Assembly (NCBI GenBank): GCA_963575645.1
Contig: OY754466.1
Coordinates: 32,768,001-32,832,000 of the forward strand
Direction: 5' to 3'
Length of the DNA stretch: 64,000 bases
Source of the DNA: Xanthostigma xanthostigma
Lineage: Eukaryota; Arthropoda; Insecta; Raphidioptera; Raphidiidae
Positions 12,401-23,698 of this stretch are shown here, piece by piece. The notes beneath the pieces were generated by a model. The model was not told the DNA's origin. It ran no database searches and saw only the letters and a list, made by a program, of their open reading frames with translations. Each line of letters begins with the position of its first letter. Position 1 is the stretch's first letter. The translations under genes and the position numbers were made by a program.

Positions 12401-15400
12401 TATAACAATTAGGGGATAATGAGTCCTTATAGGCAAAATTGCTTTATTTTACAAAGGTAAGTCTATTTTCACTATAACATTCAGGTTTGGATCGTTTTCT
12501 TATAAGAAAATGCAAACTGCATATTAACCATTATTTTAACGCATACAAGCAGTTTTTACATGCTTTATGACAATTAGGGGATAATGAGTCCTTATAGGCA
12601 AAATTGCTTTATTTTACAAAGGTAAGTCTATTTTCACTATAACATTCAGGTTTGGATCATTCTCTCATAAGAAAATGCAAACTGCATATTATACATTATT
12701 TTAACGCATACAAGCAGTTTTTCCATGCTTTATGACAATTAGGGGCAAATAAGTCCTTATAGGCAAAATTGCTTTATTTCATGAAGGTAAGTCTATTTTC
12801 ACTATAACATTCAGGTTTGGATCGTTCTCTCATAAGAAAATGCAAACTGCATATTAACCATTATTTTAACGCATACAAGCAGTTTTTACATGCTTTATGA
12901 CAATTAGGGGCAAATGAGTCCTTATAGGCAAAATTGCTTTATTTCATTAAGGTAAGTCTATTTAGACTATAACATTCAGGTTTGGATCATTCTCTCATAA
13001 GAAAATGCAAACTGCATATTAACCATTATTTTAACCCTGACAAGCACTTTTTACATGCTTTACGACAATTAGGTGCAAATGAGTCCTTATAGGCAAAATT
13101 GCTTTATTTCATGAGGGTAAGTCTATTTACACTATAACATTCAGGTTTGGATCATTCTCTCATAAGAAAATGCAAACTGCATATTAACCATTATTTTAAC
13201 GCATACAAGCAGTTTTTACATGCTTTATGACAATTAGGGGCAAATAAGTCCTTATAGGCAAAATTGCTTTATTTCATGAAGGTAAGTCTATTTCCACTAT
13301 AACATTCAGGTTTGGATCATTCTCTCATAAGAAAATGCAAACTGCATATTAACAATTATTTTAACGCAGACATTTTACATGCTTTACGACAATTAGGTGT
13401 AAATGAGTCCTTATAGGCAAAATTGCTTTATTTCATGAGGGTTAGTCTATTTACACTATAACAATTACGTTTGGATCATTCTCTCATAAGAAAATGCAAA
13501 CTGCATATTTACTATCATTTTAACGCTTACAAGCAGTTTTTACATGCTTTATGACAATTAGGTGCAAATAAGTCCTTATAGGCGAAATTGCTTTATTTCT
13601 TCAGGGTAAGTCTATTTACACTGTAACATTCAGGTTTGGATCATTCTCTCATAAGAAAATGCAAACTGCATATTAACCATTATTTTAACGCATACAAGCA
13701 GTTTTTACATGCTTTATGACAATTAGGGGCAAATGGGTCCTTATAGGCAAAATTGCTTCATTTCATGAAGGTTAGTCTATTTACACTATTACATTCAGGT
13801 TTGGATCATTCTCTCATAAGAAAATGCAAACTGCATATTAACCATTATTTTAACGCAGCCAAGCAGTTTTTACATGCTTTACGACAATTGCGTGCAAATG
13901 AGTCCTTATAGGCAAAATTGCTTTTTTTTACAAAGGTAAGTCTATTTTCACTATAACATTCAGGTTTGGATCATTCTCTCATAAGAAAATGCAAACTGCA
14001 TATTAACCATTATTTTAACGCATACAAGCAGTTTTTACATGCTTTATGACAATTAGGGGCAAATGAGTCCTTATAGGCAAAATTGCTTTATTTCATAAAG
14101 GGTAAGTCTATTTACACTATAACATTCAGGTTTGGATCTTTCTCTCATAAGAAAATGCAAACTGCATATTAACCATTATTTAAACGCAGACAAGCAGTTT
14201 TTACATGCTTTACGACAATTAGGTGCAAATGAGTCTTTATAGGCAAAATTGCATTATTTCATGAAGGTAAGTCTATTTACACTATAACATTTAGGTTTGG
14301 ATCATTCTCTCATAAGAAAATGCAAACTGCATATTAACCATTATTTTAACGCATACAAGCAGTTTTTACAAGTTTATGACAATTAGGTGCAAATGAGTCC
14401 TTATAAGCAAAATTGCTTAATTTCATGAGGGTTAGTCTATTTACACTATAACATTTAGGTTTGGATCATTCTTTCATAAGAAAATGCAAACTGCATATTT
14501 ACTATCATTATAACGCATACAAGCAGGTTTTACATGCTTTATGACAATTAGGGGCAAATGAGTCCTTATAGGCAAAATTGCTTTATTTCATGAAGGTTAG
14601 TCTATTTACACTATAACATTCAGGTTTGGATCATTCTCTCATAAGAAAATGCAAACTGCATATTAACCATTTTTTTAACGCTGACAAGCAGTTTTTACAT
14701 GCTTTATGACAATTAGAAGCAAATGAGTCTTTATAGGCAAAATTGCTTTATTTTATGAAGGTAAGTCTATTTACACTATAACATTCAGGTTTGGATCATT
14801 CTCTCATAAGAAAATGTAACCTGCATATTAACCATTATTTTAACGCAGACAAGCAGTTTTTACATGCTTCACGACAATTGCGTGCAAATGAGTCCTTATA
14901 GGCAAAATTGCGTTATTTTACAAAGGTAAGTCTATTTTCACTATACCATTCAGGTTTGGATCGTTCTCTAAGAAAATGCAAACTGCATATTAACCATTAT
15001 TTTAACGCATACAAGCAGTTTTTACATGCTTTATGACAATTAGGGGCAAATGAGTCCTTATAGGCAAAATTGCTTTTTTTCATTAAGGTAAGTCTATTTA
15101 GACTATAACATTCAGGTTTGGATCATTCTCTCATAAGGAAATGCAAACTGCATATTTACCATTATTTTAACCCTGACATGCAGTTTTTACATGCTTTACG
15201 ACAATTAGGTGCAAATGAGTCCTTATAGGCAAAATTGCTTTATTTCATGAGGGTAAGTCTATTTACACTATAACATTCAGGTTTGGATCATTCTCTCATA
15301 AGAAAATGCAAACTGCATATTAACCATTATTTTAACGCATACAATCAGTTTTTACATGCTTTATGACAATTAGGGGCAAATAAGTCCTTATAGGCAAAAT

Positions 15401-18400
15401 TGCTTTATTTCGTGAAGGTAAGTCTATTTACACTATAACATTCAGGTTTGGATCATTCTCTCATAAGAAAATGCAAACTGCATATTAACCATTATTTTAA
15501 CGCAGACAAGCAGTTTTTACATGCTTTACGACAATTAGGTGCAAATGAGTCCTTATAGGCAAAATTGCTTTATTTCATGAGGGTTAGTCTATTTACACTA
15601 TAACATTTAGGTTTGGATCATTCTCTCATAAGGAAATGCAAACTGCATATTTACTATCATTTTAACGCTTACAAGCAGTTTTTACATGCTTTATGACAAT
15701 TAGGTGCAAATAGGTCCTTATAGGCAAAATTGCTTTATTTCATGACGGTAAGTCTATTTACACTATAACATTCAGGTTTGGATCATTCTCTCATAAGAAA
15801 ATGCAAACTGCATATTAACCATTATTTTAACGCATACAAGCAGTTTTTACATGCTTTATGACAATTAGGGGCAAATAAGTCCTTATAGGCAAAATTGCTT
15901 TATTTCGTGAAGGTAAGTCTATTAACACTATAACATTCAGGTTTGGATCATTCTCTTATAAGAAAATGCAAACTGCATATTAACCATTATTTTAACGCAG
16001 ACAAGCAGTTTTTACATGCTTTACGACAATTAGGTGCAAATGAGTCCTAATAGGCAAAATTGCGTTATTTTACAAAGGTAAGTCTATTTTTACTATAACA
16101 TTCAGGTTTGGATCGTTCTCTCATAAGAAAATGCAAACTGCATATTAACCATTATTTTAACGCATACAAGCAGTTTTTACATGCTTTATGACAATTAGGG
16201 GCAAACGAGTCCCTATAGGCAAAATTGCTTTTTTTCATTAAGGTAAGTCTATTTAGACTATAACATTCAGGTTTAGATCATTCTCTCATAAGAAAATGCA
16301 AACTGCATATTAACCATTATTTTAACCCTGACAAGCAGTTTTTACATGCTTTACGACAATTAGGTGCAAATGAGTCCTTATAGGCAAAATTGCTTTATTT
16401 CATGAGGGTAAGTCTATTTACACTATAACATTCAGGTTTGGATCATTCTCTCATAAGAAAATGCAAACTGCATATTAACCATTATTTTAACGCATACAAG
16501 CAGTTTTTACATGCTTTATGACAAGTAGGGGCAAATAAGTCCTTATAGGCAAAATTGCTTTATTTTGTGAAGGTAAGTCTATTTACACTATAACATTCAG
16601 GTTTGGATCATTCTCTCATAAGAAAATGCAAACTGCATATTAACCATTATTTTAACGCAGACAAGCAGTTTTTACATGCTTTACGACAATTAGGTGCAAA
16701 TGAGTCCTTATAGGCAAAATTGCTTTATTTCATGAGAGTTAGTCTATTTACACTATAACATTTAGGTTTGGATCATTCTCTCATAAGAAAATGCAAACTG
16801 CATATTTACTATCATTTTAACGCTTACAAGCAGTTTTTACATGCTTTATGACAATTAGGTGCAAATAAGTCCTTATAGGCAAAATTGCTTTATTTCATGA
16901 GGGTAAGTCTATTTACACTATAACATTCAGGTTTGGATCATTCTCTCATAAGAAAATGCAAACTGCATATTAACCATTCTTTTAACGCATACAAGCAGTT
17001 TTTACATGCTTTATGACAATTAGGGGCAAATAAGTCCTTATAGGCAAAATTGCTTTATTTCATGAAGGTAAGTCTATTTCCACTATATCATTTAGGTTTG
17101 GATCATTCTCTCATAAGAAAATGCAAACTGCATATTAACAATTATTTTAACGCAGACAAGCAGTTTTTACATGCTTTACGACAATTAGGTGTAAATGAGT
17201 CCTTATAGGCAAAATTGCTTTATTTCATGAGGGTTAGTCTATTTACACTATAACAATTACGTTTGGATCATTCTCTCATAAGAAAATGCAAACTGCATAT
17301 TTACTATCATTTTAACGCTTACAAGCAGTTTTTACATGCTTTTTGACAATTAGGTGCAAATAAGTCCTTATAGGCAAAATTGCTTTATTTCATGAGGGTA
17401 AGTCTATTTACACTATAACATTCAGGTTTGGATCATTCTCTCATAAGAAAATGCAAACTGCATATTAACAATTATTTTAACGCAGACAAGCAGTTTTTAC
17501 ATGCTTTACGACAATTAGGTGTAAATGAGTCCTTATAGGCAAAATTGCTTTATTTCATGAGGGTTAGTCTATTTACACTATAACAATTACGTTTGGATCA
17601 TTCTCTCATAAGAAAATGCAAACTGCATATTTACTATCATTTTAACGCTTACAAGCAGTTTTTACATGCTTCACGACAATTGCGTGCAAATGAGTCCTTA
17701 TAGGCAAAATTGCTTTTTTTTACAAAGGTAAGTCTATTTTCACTATAACATTCAGGTTTGGATCATTCTCTCATAAGAAAATGCAAACTGCATATTAACC
17801 ATTATTTTAACGCATACAAGCAGTTTTTACAAGTTTATGACAATTAGGTGCAAATGAGTCCTTATAAGCAAAATTGCTTAATTTCATGGAGGTTAGTCTA
17901 TTTACACCAATACATTTAGGTTTGGATCATTCTTTCATAAGAAAATGCAAACTGCATATTTACTATCATTATAACGCATACAAGCAGGTTTTACATGCTT
18001 TATGACAATTAGGGGCAAATGAGTCCTTATAGGCAAAATTGCTTTATTTCATGAAGGTTAGTCTATTTACACTATAACATTCAGGTTTGGATCATTCTCT
18101 CATAAGAAAATGCAAACTGCATATTAACCATTTTTTTAACGCTGACAAGCAGTTTTTACATGCTTTATGACAATTAGAAGCAAATGAGTCTTTATAGGCA
18201 AAATTGCTTTATTTCATGAAGGTAAGTCTATTTACACTATAACATTCAGGTTTGGATCATTCTCTCATAAGAAAATGTAAACTGCATATTAACCATTATT
18301 TTAACGCAGACAAGCAGTTTTTACATGCTTCACGACAATTGCGTGCAAATGAGTCCTTATAGGCAAAATTGCGTTATTTTACAAAGGTAAGTCTATTTTC

Positions 18401-20769
18401 ACTATACCATTCAGGTTTGGATCGTTCTCTAAGAAAATGCAAACTGCATATTAACCATTATTTTAACGCATACAAGCAGTTTTTACATGCTTTATGACAA
18501 TTAGGGGCAAATGAGTCCTTATAGGCAAAATTGCTTTTTTTCATTAAGGTAAGTCTATTTACACTATAACATTTAGGTTTGGATCATTCTCTCATAAGGA
18601 AATGCAAACTGCATATTTACTATCATTTTAACGCTTACAAGCAGTTTTTACATGCTTTATGACAATTAGGTGCAAATAGGTCGTTATAGGCAAAATTGCT
18701 TTATTTCATGAGGGTAAGTCTATTTACACTATAACATTCAGGTTTGGATCATTCTCTCATAAGAAAATGCAAACTGCATATTAACCATTATTTTAACGCA
18801 TACAAGCAGTTTTTACATGCTTTATGACAATTAGGGGCAAATAAGTCCTTATAGGCAAAATTGCTTTATTTCGTGAAGGTAAGTCTATTTACACTATAAC
18901 ATTCAGGTTTGGATCATTCTCTCATAAGAAAATGCAAACTGCATATTAACCATTATTTTAACGCAGACAAGCAGTTTTTACATGCTTTACGACAATTAGG
19001 TGCAAATGAGTCCTTATAGGCAAAATTGCTTTATTTCATGAGGGTTAGTCTATTTACACTATAACATTTAGGTTTGGATCATTCTCTCATAAGGAAATGC
19101 AAACTGCATATTTACTATCATTTTAACGCTTACAAGCAGTTCTTACATGCTTTATGACAATTAGGGGCAAATGGGTCCTTATAGACAAAATTGCTTTATT
19201 TTACAAATGTTACTCTATTTTCACTATAACATTCAGGTTTGGATCATTCTCTCATAAGAAAATGCAAACTGCCTATTAACCATTATTTTAACGCATACAA
19301 GCAGTTTTTACATGCTTTATGACAATTAGGGGCACATGAGTCCTTATAGGCAAAATTGCTTTATTTCATGAAGGGTAAGTCTATTTACACTATAACATTC
19401 AGGTTTGGATCTTTCTCTCATAAGAAAATGCAAACTGCATATATACCATTATTTAAACGCAGACAAGCAGTTTTTACATGCTTTACGACAATTAGGTGCA
19501 AATGAGTCTTTATAGGCAACATTGCTTTATTTCATGAGGGTAAGTCTACTTACACTATAACATTTAGGTTTGGATCATTCTCTCATAAGAAAATGCAAAC
19601 TGCATATTAACCATTATTTTAACGCATACAAGCAGTTTTTACAAGCTTTATGACAATTAGGTGCAAATGAGTCCTTATAGGCAAAATTGCTTAATTTCAT
19701 GAGGGTTAGTCTATTTACACTATAACATTTAGGTTTGGATCATTCTTTCATAAGAAAATGCAAACTGCATATTTACTATCATTATAAAGCATACAAGCAG
19801 TTTTTACATGCTTTATGACAATTAGGTGCAAATGAGTCCTTATAGGCAAAATTGCTTTATTTCATGAGGGTAAGTCTATTTACACTGTAACATTCAGGTT
19901 TGGATCATTCTCTCATAAGAAAATGCAAACTGAATATTAACCATTATTTAACGCATACAAGCAGTTTTTACATGCTTTATGACAATTAGGGGCAAATGGG
20001 TCCTTATAGGCAAAATTGCTTTATTTCATGAAGGTTAGTCTATTTACACTATAACATTCAGGTTTGGATCATTCTCTCATAAGAAAATGCAAACTGCATA
20101 TTAACCATTATTTTAACGCATACAAGCAGTTTTTACAAGCTTTATGACAATTAGGTGCAAATGAGTCCTTATAGGCAAAATTGCTTAATTTCATGAGGGT
20201 TAGTCTATTTACACTATAACATTTAGGTTTGGATCATTCTTTCATAAGAAAATGCAAACTGCATATTTACTATCATTATAAAGCATACAAGCAGTTTTTA
20301 CATGCTTTATGACAATTAGGTGCAAATGAGTCCTTATAGGCAAAATTGCTTTATTTCATGAGGGTAAGTCTATTTACACTATAACATTCAGGTTTGGATC
20401 ATTCTCTCATAAGAAAATGCAAACTGAATATTAACTATTATTTTAACGCATACAAGCAGTTTTTACATGCTTTATGACAATTAGGGGCAAATGGGTCCTT
20501 ATAGGCAAAATTGCTTTATTTCATGAAGGTTAGTCTATTTACACTATAACATTCAGGTTTGGATCATTCTCTCATAAAAAAATGCAAACTGCATATTAAC
20601 CATTATTTTAACGCAGACAAGCAGTTTTTACATGCTTCACGACAATTGCGTGTAAATGAGTCCTTATAGGCAAAATTGCTTTATTTTACAAAGGTAAGTC
20701 TATTTACACTATATCATTCAGGTTTGGATCGTTCTCTCATTAGAAAATGCAAACTGCATATTAACCATT

Positions 20770-20778
20770 ATTTTAACG
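20770..20778. repeat. Left 9-bp target-site duplication of the MULE
   Basis: ATTTTAACG is the last satellite sequence before the element and is repeated at 22499-22507 right after it. Uninterrupted paralogous monomers (28284-28292, 30588-30596, 35204-35212) have it once, so this is a true duplication made on insertion. Nine bp is typical of Mutator-like transposons. Confidence 0.93.
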
Positions 20779-20925
20779 GTTCCACCACGAAATCTCCCCG
20801 GACAAAATCTCCCCGACAAAATCTCCCCGACAAAATCTCCCCACGACGAAATCTCCCCACGACAAAATCTCCCCACGACAAAATCCCCCCCCGTCAAAAT
20901 CTCCCCACGACTTAATCTCCCCACA
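20779..20925 (+). repeat. Left MULE inverted end: nine ~15-bp tandem units
   Basis: After GTTCCAC, nine units of the form (AC)GACAAAATCTCCCC follow, with small changes in the linker (GG, G, AC) and one unit ending in eight C. The order of the distinctive units mirrors the right end, so this is an inverted repeat whose unit number differs between ends (nine versus seven). Open frames across this tract read as repeated K-S-P or G-E-I peptides and are not genes. Confidence 0.85.
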
Positions 20926-20937
20926 ACTTCTCTGTGA

Positions 20938-21091
20938 CGGTTCTATGACTCTATATCCTCGGACAAAATATCCTGGACAAAATATCCCGGACAAAATATC
21001 CTCAGACAAAATATCCTCAAGACAAAAAATCCTTCGGACAAAATATCCCCGGACATTTTGCCCCCGTGACAAAACATCCCCGACAATTGAT
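20938..21091 (+). repeat. Second, related array of GGACAAAATATCC units
   Basis: Starting with CGGTTCTATGACTC, about eight units of GGACAAAATATCC(C/T) follow, decaying towards the right into GGACATTTTGCCCCC and GACAAAACATCCCC. The design matches the left end of the element (GGTTC, then repeated GGACAAAAT.TCC), but the unit differs by an A for a C. No matching inverted copy is present on the right. It may be the left end of a related element captured or nested inside this one. Confidence 0.7.
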
Positions 21092-21238
21092 ACCAAATAA
21101 ACATTAATTTACAAATAAAATCAAATATTATGAAGCTTCCCATTTTCTGTTTTAAGTAACTTAAATGGATGTTTATAAATTGCTGTTCTGCTAATTTACA
21201 GTCACTCGTTTAAATACTACCCACCCCGTCATCGTTGA
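21092..21238. other. Unique AT-rich spacer inside the MULE
   Basis: About 147 bp with no recognisable gene or repeat. Its last bases, ATCGTTGA before CCCCGG, resemble the ATCGTTCT that ends each 83-bp unit, so it may contain the ancestral edge of that array. Confidence 0.6.
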
Positions 21239-22068
21239 CCCCGGAATTGTTTTTTTAAAAACTCCACATTTGCCCCTTCCCGTTTCACTGCGAGACAATT
21301 CGCATACCCGTTTATCGTTCTCCCCGGAATTGTTTTTTAAAAAACTCCACATTTGCCCCTTCCCGTTTCACTGCGAGACAATTCGCATACCCGTTTATCG
21401 TTCTCCCCGGAATTGTTTTTTAAAAAACTCCACATTTGCCCCTTCCCGTTTCACTGCGAGACAATTCGCATACCCGTTTATCGTTCTCCCCGGAATTGTT
21501 TTTTAAAAAACTCCACATTTGCCCCTTCCCGTTTCACTGCGAGACAATTCGCATACCCGTTTATCGTTCTCCCCGGAATTGTTTTTTAAAAAACTCCACA
21601 TTTGCCCCTTCCCGTTTCACTGCGAGACAATTCGCATACCCGTTTATCGTTCTCCCCGGAATTGTTTTTTAAAAAACTCCACATTTGCCCCTTCCCGTTT
21701 CACTGCGAGACAATTCGCATACCCGTTTATCGTTCTCCCCGGAATTGTTTTTTAAAAAACTCCACATTTGCCCCTTCCCGTTTCACTGCGAGACAATTCG
21801 CATACCCGTTTATCGTTCTCCCCGGAATTGTTTTTTAAAAAACTCCACATTTGCCCCTTCCCGTTTCACTGCGAGACAATTCGCATACCCGTTTATCGTT
21901 CTCCTCGGAATTGTTTTTTTAAAAACTCCACATTTGCCCCTTCCCGTTTCACTGCGAGACAATTCGCATACCCGTTTATCGTTCTCCCCGGAATTGTTTT
22001 TTAAAAAACTCCACATTTGCCCCTTCCCGTTTCACTGCGAGACAATTCGCATACCCGTTTATCGTTCT
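21239..22068. repeat. Minisatellite, exactly ten 83-bp units
   Basis: Ten adjacent 83-bp units (830 bp) run from CCCCGGAATTG to TTTATCGTTCT and are nearly identical. Seen differences: units 1 and 9 have seven T and five A where the others have six and six, and the unit 8/9 junction reads CTCCTCGG for CTCCCCGG. Each typical unit holds a perfect 14-bp palindrome, GTTTTTTAAAAAAC. The unit is not a multiple of three, so overlapping 78-codon frames recur every 83 bp; these are by-products of the repeat. The near-identity implies recent expansion. Confidence 0.97.
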
Positions 22069-22122
22069 AATCTAAATCGTTCTTTATCTAATAAATTTAA
22101 TAGAGTCATTGTAATCAGCTTA

Positions 22123-22380
22123 TCAATTTATAATTATTAATGAACTTATGCTACGTAAAAACTCCATTTTTTCATTAGAATTATAATTCAACACCACTGT
22201 TTTCAATCGTATGTTGAAATCACGATAGGTTGCGCGAGTTTTATGATTCACATCCAATCCAGTTTTCATTTGCGTCATTGTTAAATCAGTAATAGTCTGC
22301 TCCGATTTCAAAGCCATAATAAATTTGTCAAACTTCGCATGACACATCTGAATGCGACCATTAAATCCATTGTGCCAGTT
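22123..22380 (-). pseudogene. MULE transposase, C-terminal remnant (85 codons plus stop)
   Basis: Read leftwards from 22380, 85 codons start with NWHNGFNGR, continue through HAKFDKFIMALKSEQ, TYRDFNIRLKTVV and FLRSISSLI, and end in a stop at 22123-22125. The WHNGFN, KFI.ALK.EQ and late RLK..V..Y...E...FLR patterns match, from my memory of the family, the C-terminal tail of eukaryotic MULE transposases, whose genes often also encode FLYWCH zinc fingers. The frame remains open upstream into the right inverted end, giving a nominal 125-codon frame from 22500, but those first 40 residues are translated end repeat and not protein. The N-terminal part and the catalytic DDE core are absent: the inverted end joins directly to the tail. 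This is a broken gene with no expected activity; the family call is fairly good and the exact subfamily is unknown. Confidence 0.65.
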
Positions 22381-22498
22381 GACGGGGGGAGATTTTGACG
22401 GGGGGGGATTTTGTCGTGGGGAGATTTTGTCGCGGGGAGATTTTAGAGGGGAGATTTTGTCGGGGAGATTTTTTCCGGGGAGTTTATGTCGTGCCACC
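22378..22498 (-). repeat. Right MULE inverted end: seven ~15-bp tandem units
   Basis: Read inward from 22498 it goes GGTGGCACGACATAAACTCC, then AAATCTCCCC units with GG, G, TCT, GCG and AC linkers, a unit with eight C, and GTCAAAATCTCC. The unit order parallels the left end. At 22380 it meets the transposase remnant without a gap, which marks the internal deletion point or the site of end expansion. Confidence 0.85.
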
Positions 22499-22507
22499 AT
22501 TTTAACG
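22499..22507. repeat. Right 9-bp target-site duplication of the MULE
   Basis: ATTTTAACG is followed at once by CATACAAGCAG, the expected continuation of the interrupted satellite monomer. Confidence 0.93.
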
Positions 22508-23618
22508 CATACAAGCAGTTTTTACATGCTTTATGACAATTAGGTGCAAATGAGTCCTTATAGGCAAAATTGCTTTATTTCATGAGGGTAAGTCTATTTA
22601 CACTATAACATTCAGGTTTGGATCATTCTCTCATAAGAAAATGCAAACTGCATATTAACCATTATTTTAACGCATACAAGCAGTTTTTACAAGTTTTATG
22701 ACAATTAGGTGCAAATGAGTCCTTATAGGCAAAATTGCTTTATTTCATGAGGGTTATTCTATTTACACTATAACATTTAGGTTTGGATCATTCTTTCATA
22801 AGAAAATGCAAACTGCATATTTACTATCATTTTAACGCATACAAGCAGTTTTTACATGCTTTATGACTATTAGGGGCAAACGAGTCCTTATAGGCAAAAT
22901 TGCTTTATTTCATGAAGGTAAGTCTATTTACACTATAACATTCAGGTTTGGATCATTCACTCGTAAGAAAATGCAAACTGCATATTAACCATTTTTTTAA
23001 CGCTGACAGGCAGTTTTTACATGCTTTACGACAATTAGGTGTAAATGAGTCCTTATAAGCGAAATTGCTTTATTTCACAAAGGTAAGTTTACTTACACTA
23101 TAACATTCAGGTTTGGATCATTCTCTCACAAGAAAATGCAAACTGCATATTAACTATTATTTTAACGCATACAAGCAGTTTTACATGCTTTATGACAATT
23201 AGGTGCAAATGAGTCCTTTTAGGCAAAATTGCTTTATTTCATGAGGGTAAGTCTATTTACACTATAACATTCAGGTTTGGATCATTCTCTCATAAGAAAA
23301 TGCAAACTGAATATTGACTATCATTTTCACGCAGACAAGCAGTTTTTACATGGTTTACGACAATTAGGTGCAAATAAGTCCCTAAAGGCAAAATTGTTTT
23401 ATTTCACAAAGGTAAGTCTACTTTCACTATAACATTCAGGTTTGGATCATTCTCTCATAAGAAAATGCAAACTGCATATTAACCATTATTTTAACGCAGA
23501 GAAGCAGTTTTTACATGCTTCACGACAATTGCGTGCAAATGAGTCCTTATAGGCAAAATTGCTTTATTTTACAAAGGTAAGTCTATTTACACTATAACAT
23601 TCAGGTTTGGATCATTTT
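22508..23618. repeat. 165-bp satellite array, middle segment (~6.7 monomers)
   Basis: Same satellite, in register with the left segment across the MULE. It carries distinctive variants (ACAAGTTTTATGAC, ATTCACTCGTAAG, GCTGACAGGCAG, AAGTTTACTTACAC, CATGGTTTACG) in the same order as 35213-36324, its insertion-free paralogue, and largely as 30597-31670. Older, more divergent relatives lie around 9.0-10.2 kb. Confidence 0.97.
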
Positions 23619-23650
23619 TAAACGCTTTATATTAGTTTGGGTTGTAAATA

Positions 23651-23671
23651 TGTGTGTATGTATGTATGTAA
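23651..23671. repeat. Short TGTG/TATG microsatellite
   Basis: A 21-bp run of TG and TATG units in the leader of the insertion. It has no sign of function, but a microsatellite at this place is common in short non-autonomous elements. Confidence 0.8.
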
Positions 23672-23698
23672 CTAACTGTCCGTAACGGAATCTTTGAG

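Larger units (their letters stand above)
1..20778. repeat. 165-bp satellite array, left segment (~126 monomers)
   Basis: Head-to-tail satellite, seen directly. The landmark TATTT(A/T)CACTATAAC recurs at 166, 331, 496 and 661, a period of exactly 165 bp, and the phase holds with small indels to 20701. Each monomer carries a well-kept stretch at about offsets 21-62 (GGTTTGGATCATTCTCTCAT, then AAGAAAATGCAAACTGCATA), an AACGC(A/T)(T/G)ACAAGCAG stretch near 72-88, and a variable part around ATTAGGNGCAAATGAGTCC and the TTTCATGA(A/G)GGTAAG end. The unit is AT-rich. Although 165 is 55 codons, stops occur in all six frames, so it is not coding. At least four monomer types with linked variants alternate. 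This half is more heterogeneous than the right half. No (TTAGG)n telomere tract and no recognisable CENP-B box are present. Whether it is centromeric, subtelomeric or interstitial cannot be told from the sequence. Confidence 0.98.
20779..22498. mobile_element. Mutator-like (MULE) DNA transposon, internally deleted, 1,720 bp
   Basis: A non-satellite segment flanked by a 9-bp duplication, with imperfect inverted ends: GTTCCACCACGAAATCTCCC on the left, and GGTGGCACGACATAAACTCC read inward from the right. Both ends run into tandem units of about 15 bp in matching order, including one unit with eight consecutive C at the same place in each. Between the ends lie a second array of GGACAAAATATCC units, a spacer, ten 83-bp repeats, a short AT-rich stretch and a transposase C-terminal remnant on the minus strand. 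The 9-bp duplication, the long inverted ends and the remnant all point to MULE; an 8-bp reading with a hAT origin is less likely. Most of the transposase is missing, so it could move only with help from an intact relative. Its absence from three otherwise matching satellite blocks suggests a late insertion. Confidence 0.85.

Noticed and set aside
1-20778. CRISPR array
   Set aside because: The whole 165-bp unit repeats with no unique spacers of fixed length, and the setting is a eukaryotic satellite.
20676-21143. Open frames of 66-107 codons on both strands across the left MULE end
   Set aside because: Their peptides are translations of the GACAAAATCTCCCC and GGACAAAATATCC units (repeated NLPTTKSP or GEILS patterns) and run into satellite sequence, so they are not proteins.
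21270-22140. Serial 78-codon open frames (and one of 151 codons) beginning MPLPVSLRDN
   Set aside because: They recur every 83 bp, overlap each other and exist only because the 83-bp unit happens to stay open across three frames. They are minisatellite by-products with no start context or homology.
20779-22498. hAT element with an 8-bp target duplication (TTTTAACG)
   Set aside because: The duplication extends to 9 bp (ATTTTAACG) against three empty sites, the ends are long and repeated, and the remnant protein looks like MULE and not like a hAT dimerisation tail.
22352-22543. A 63-codon plus-strand frame across the right MULE end
   Set aside because: It is the other strand of the end repeat and continues into satellite; it opposes the better-supported transposase remnant.
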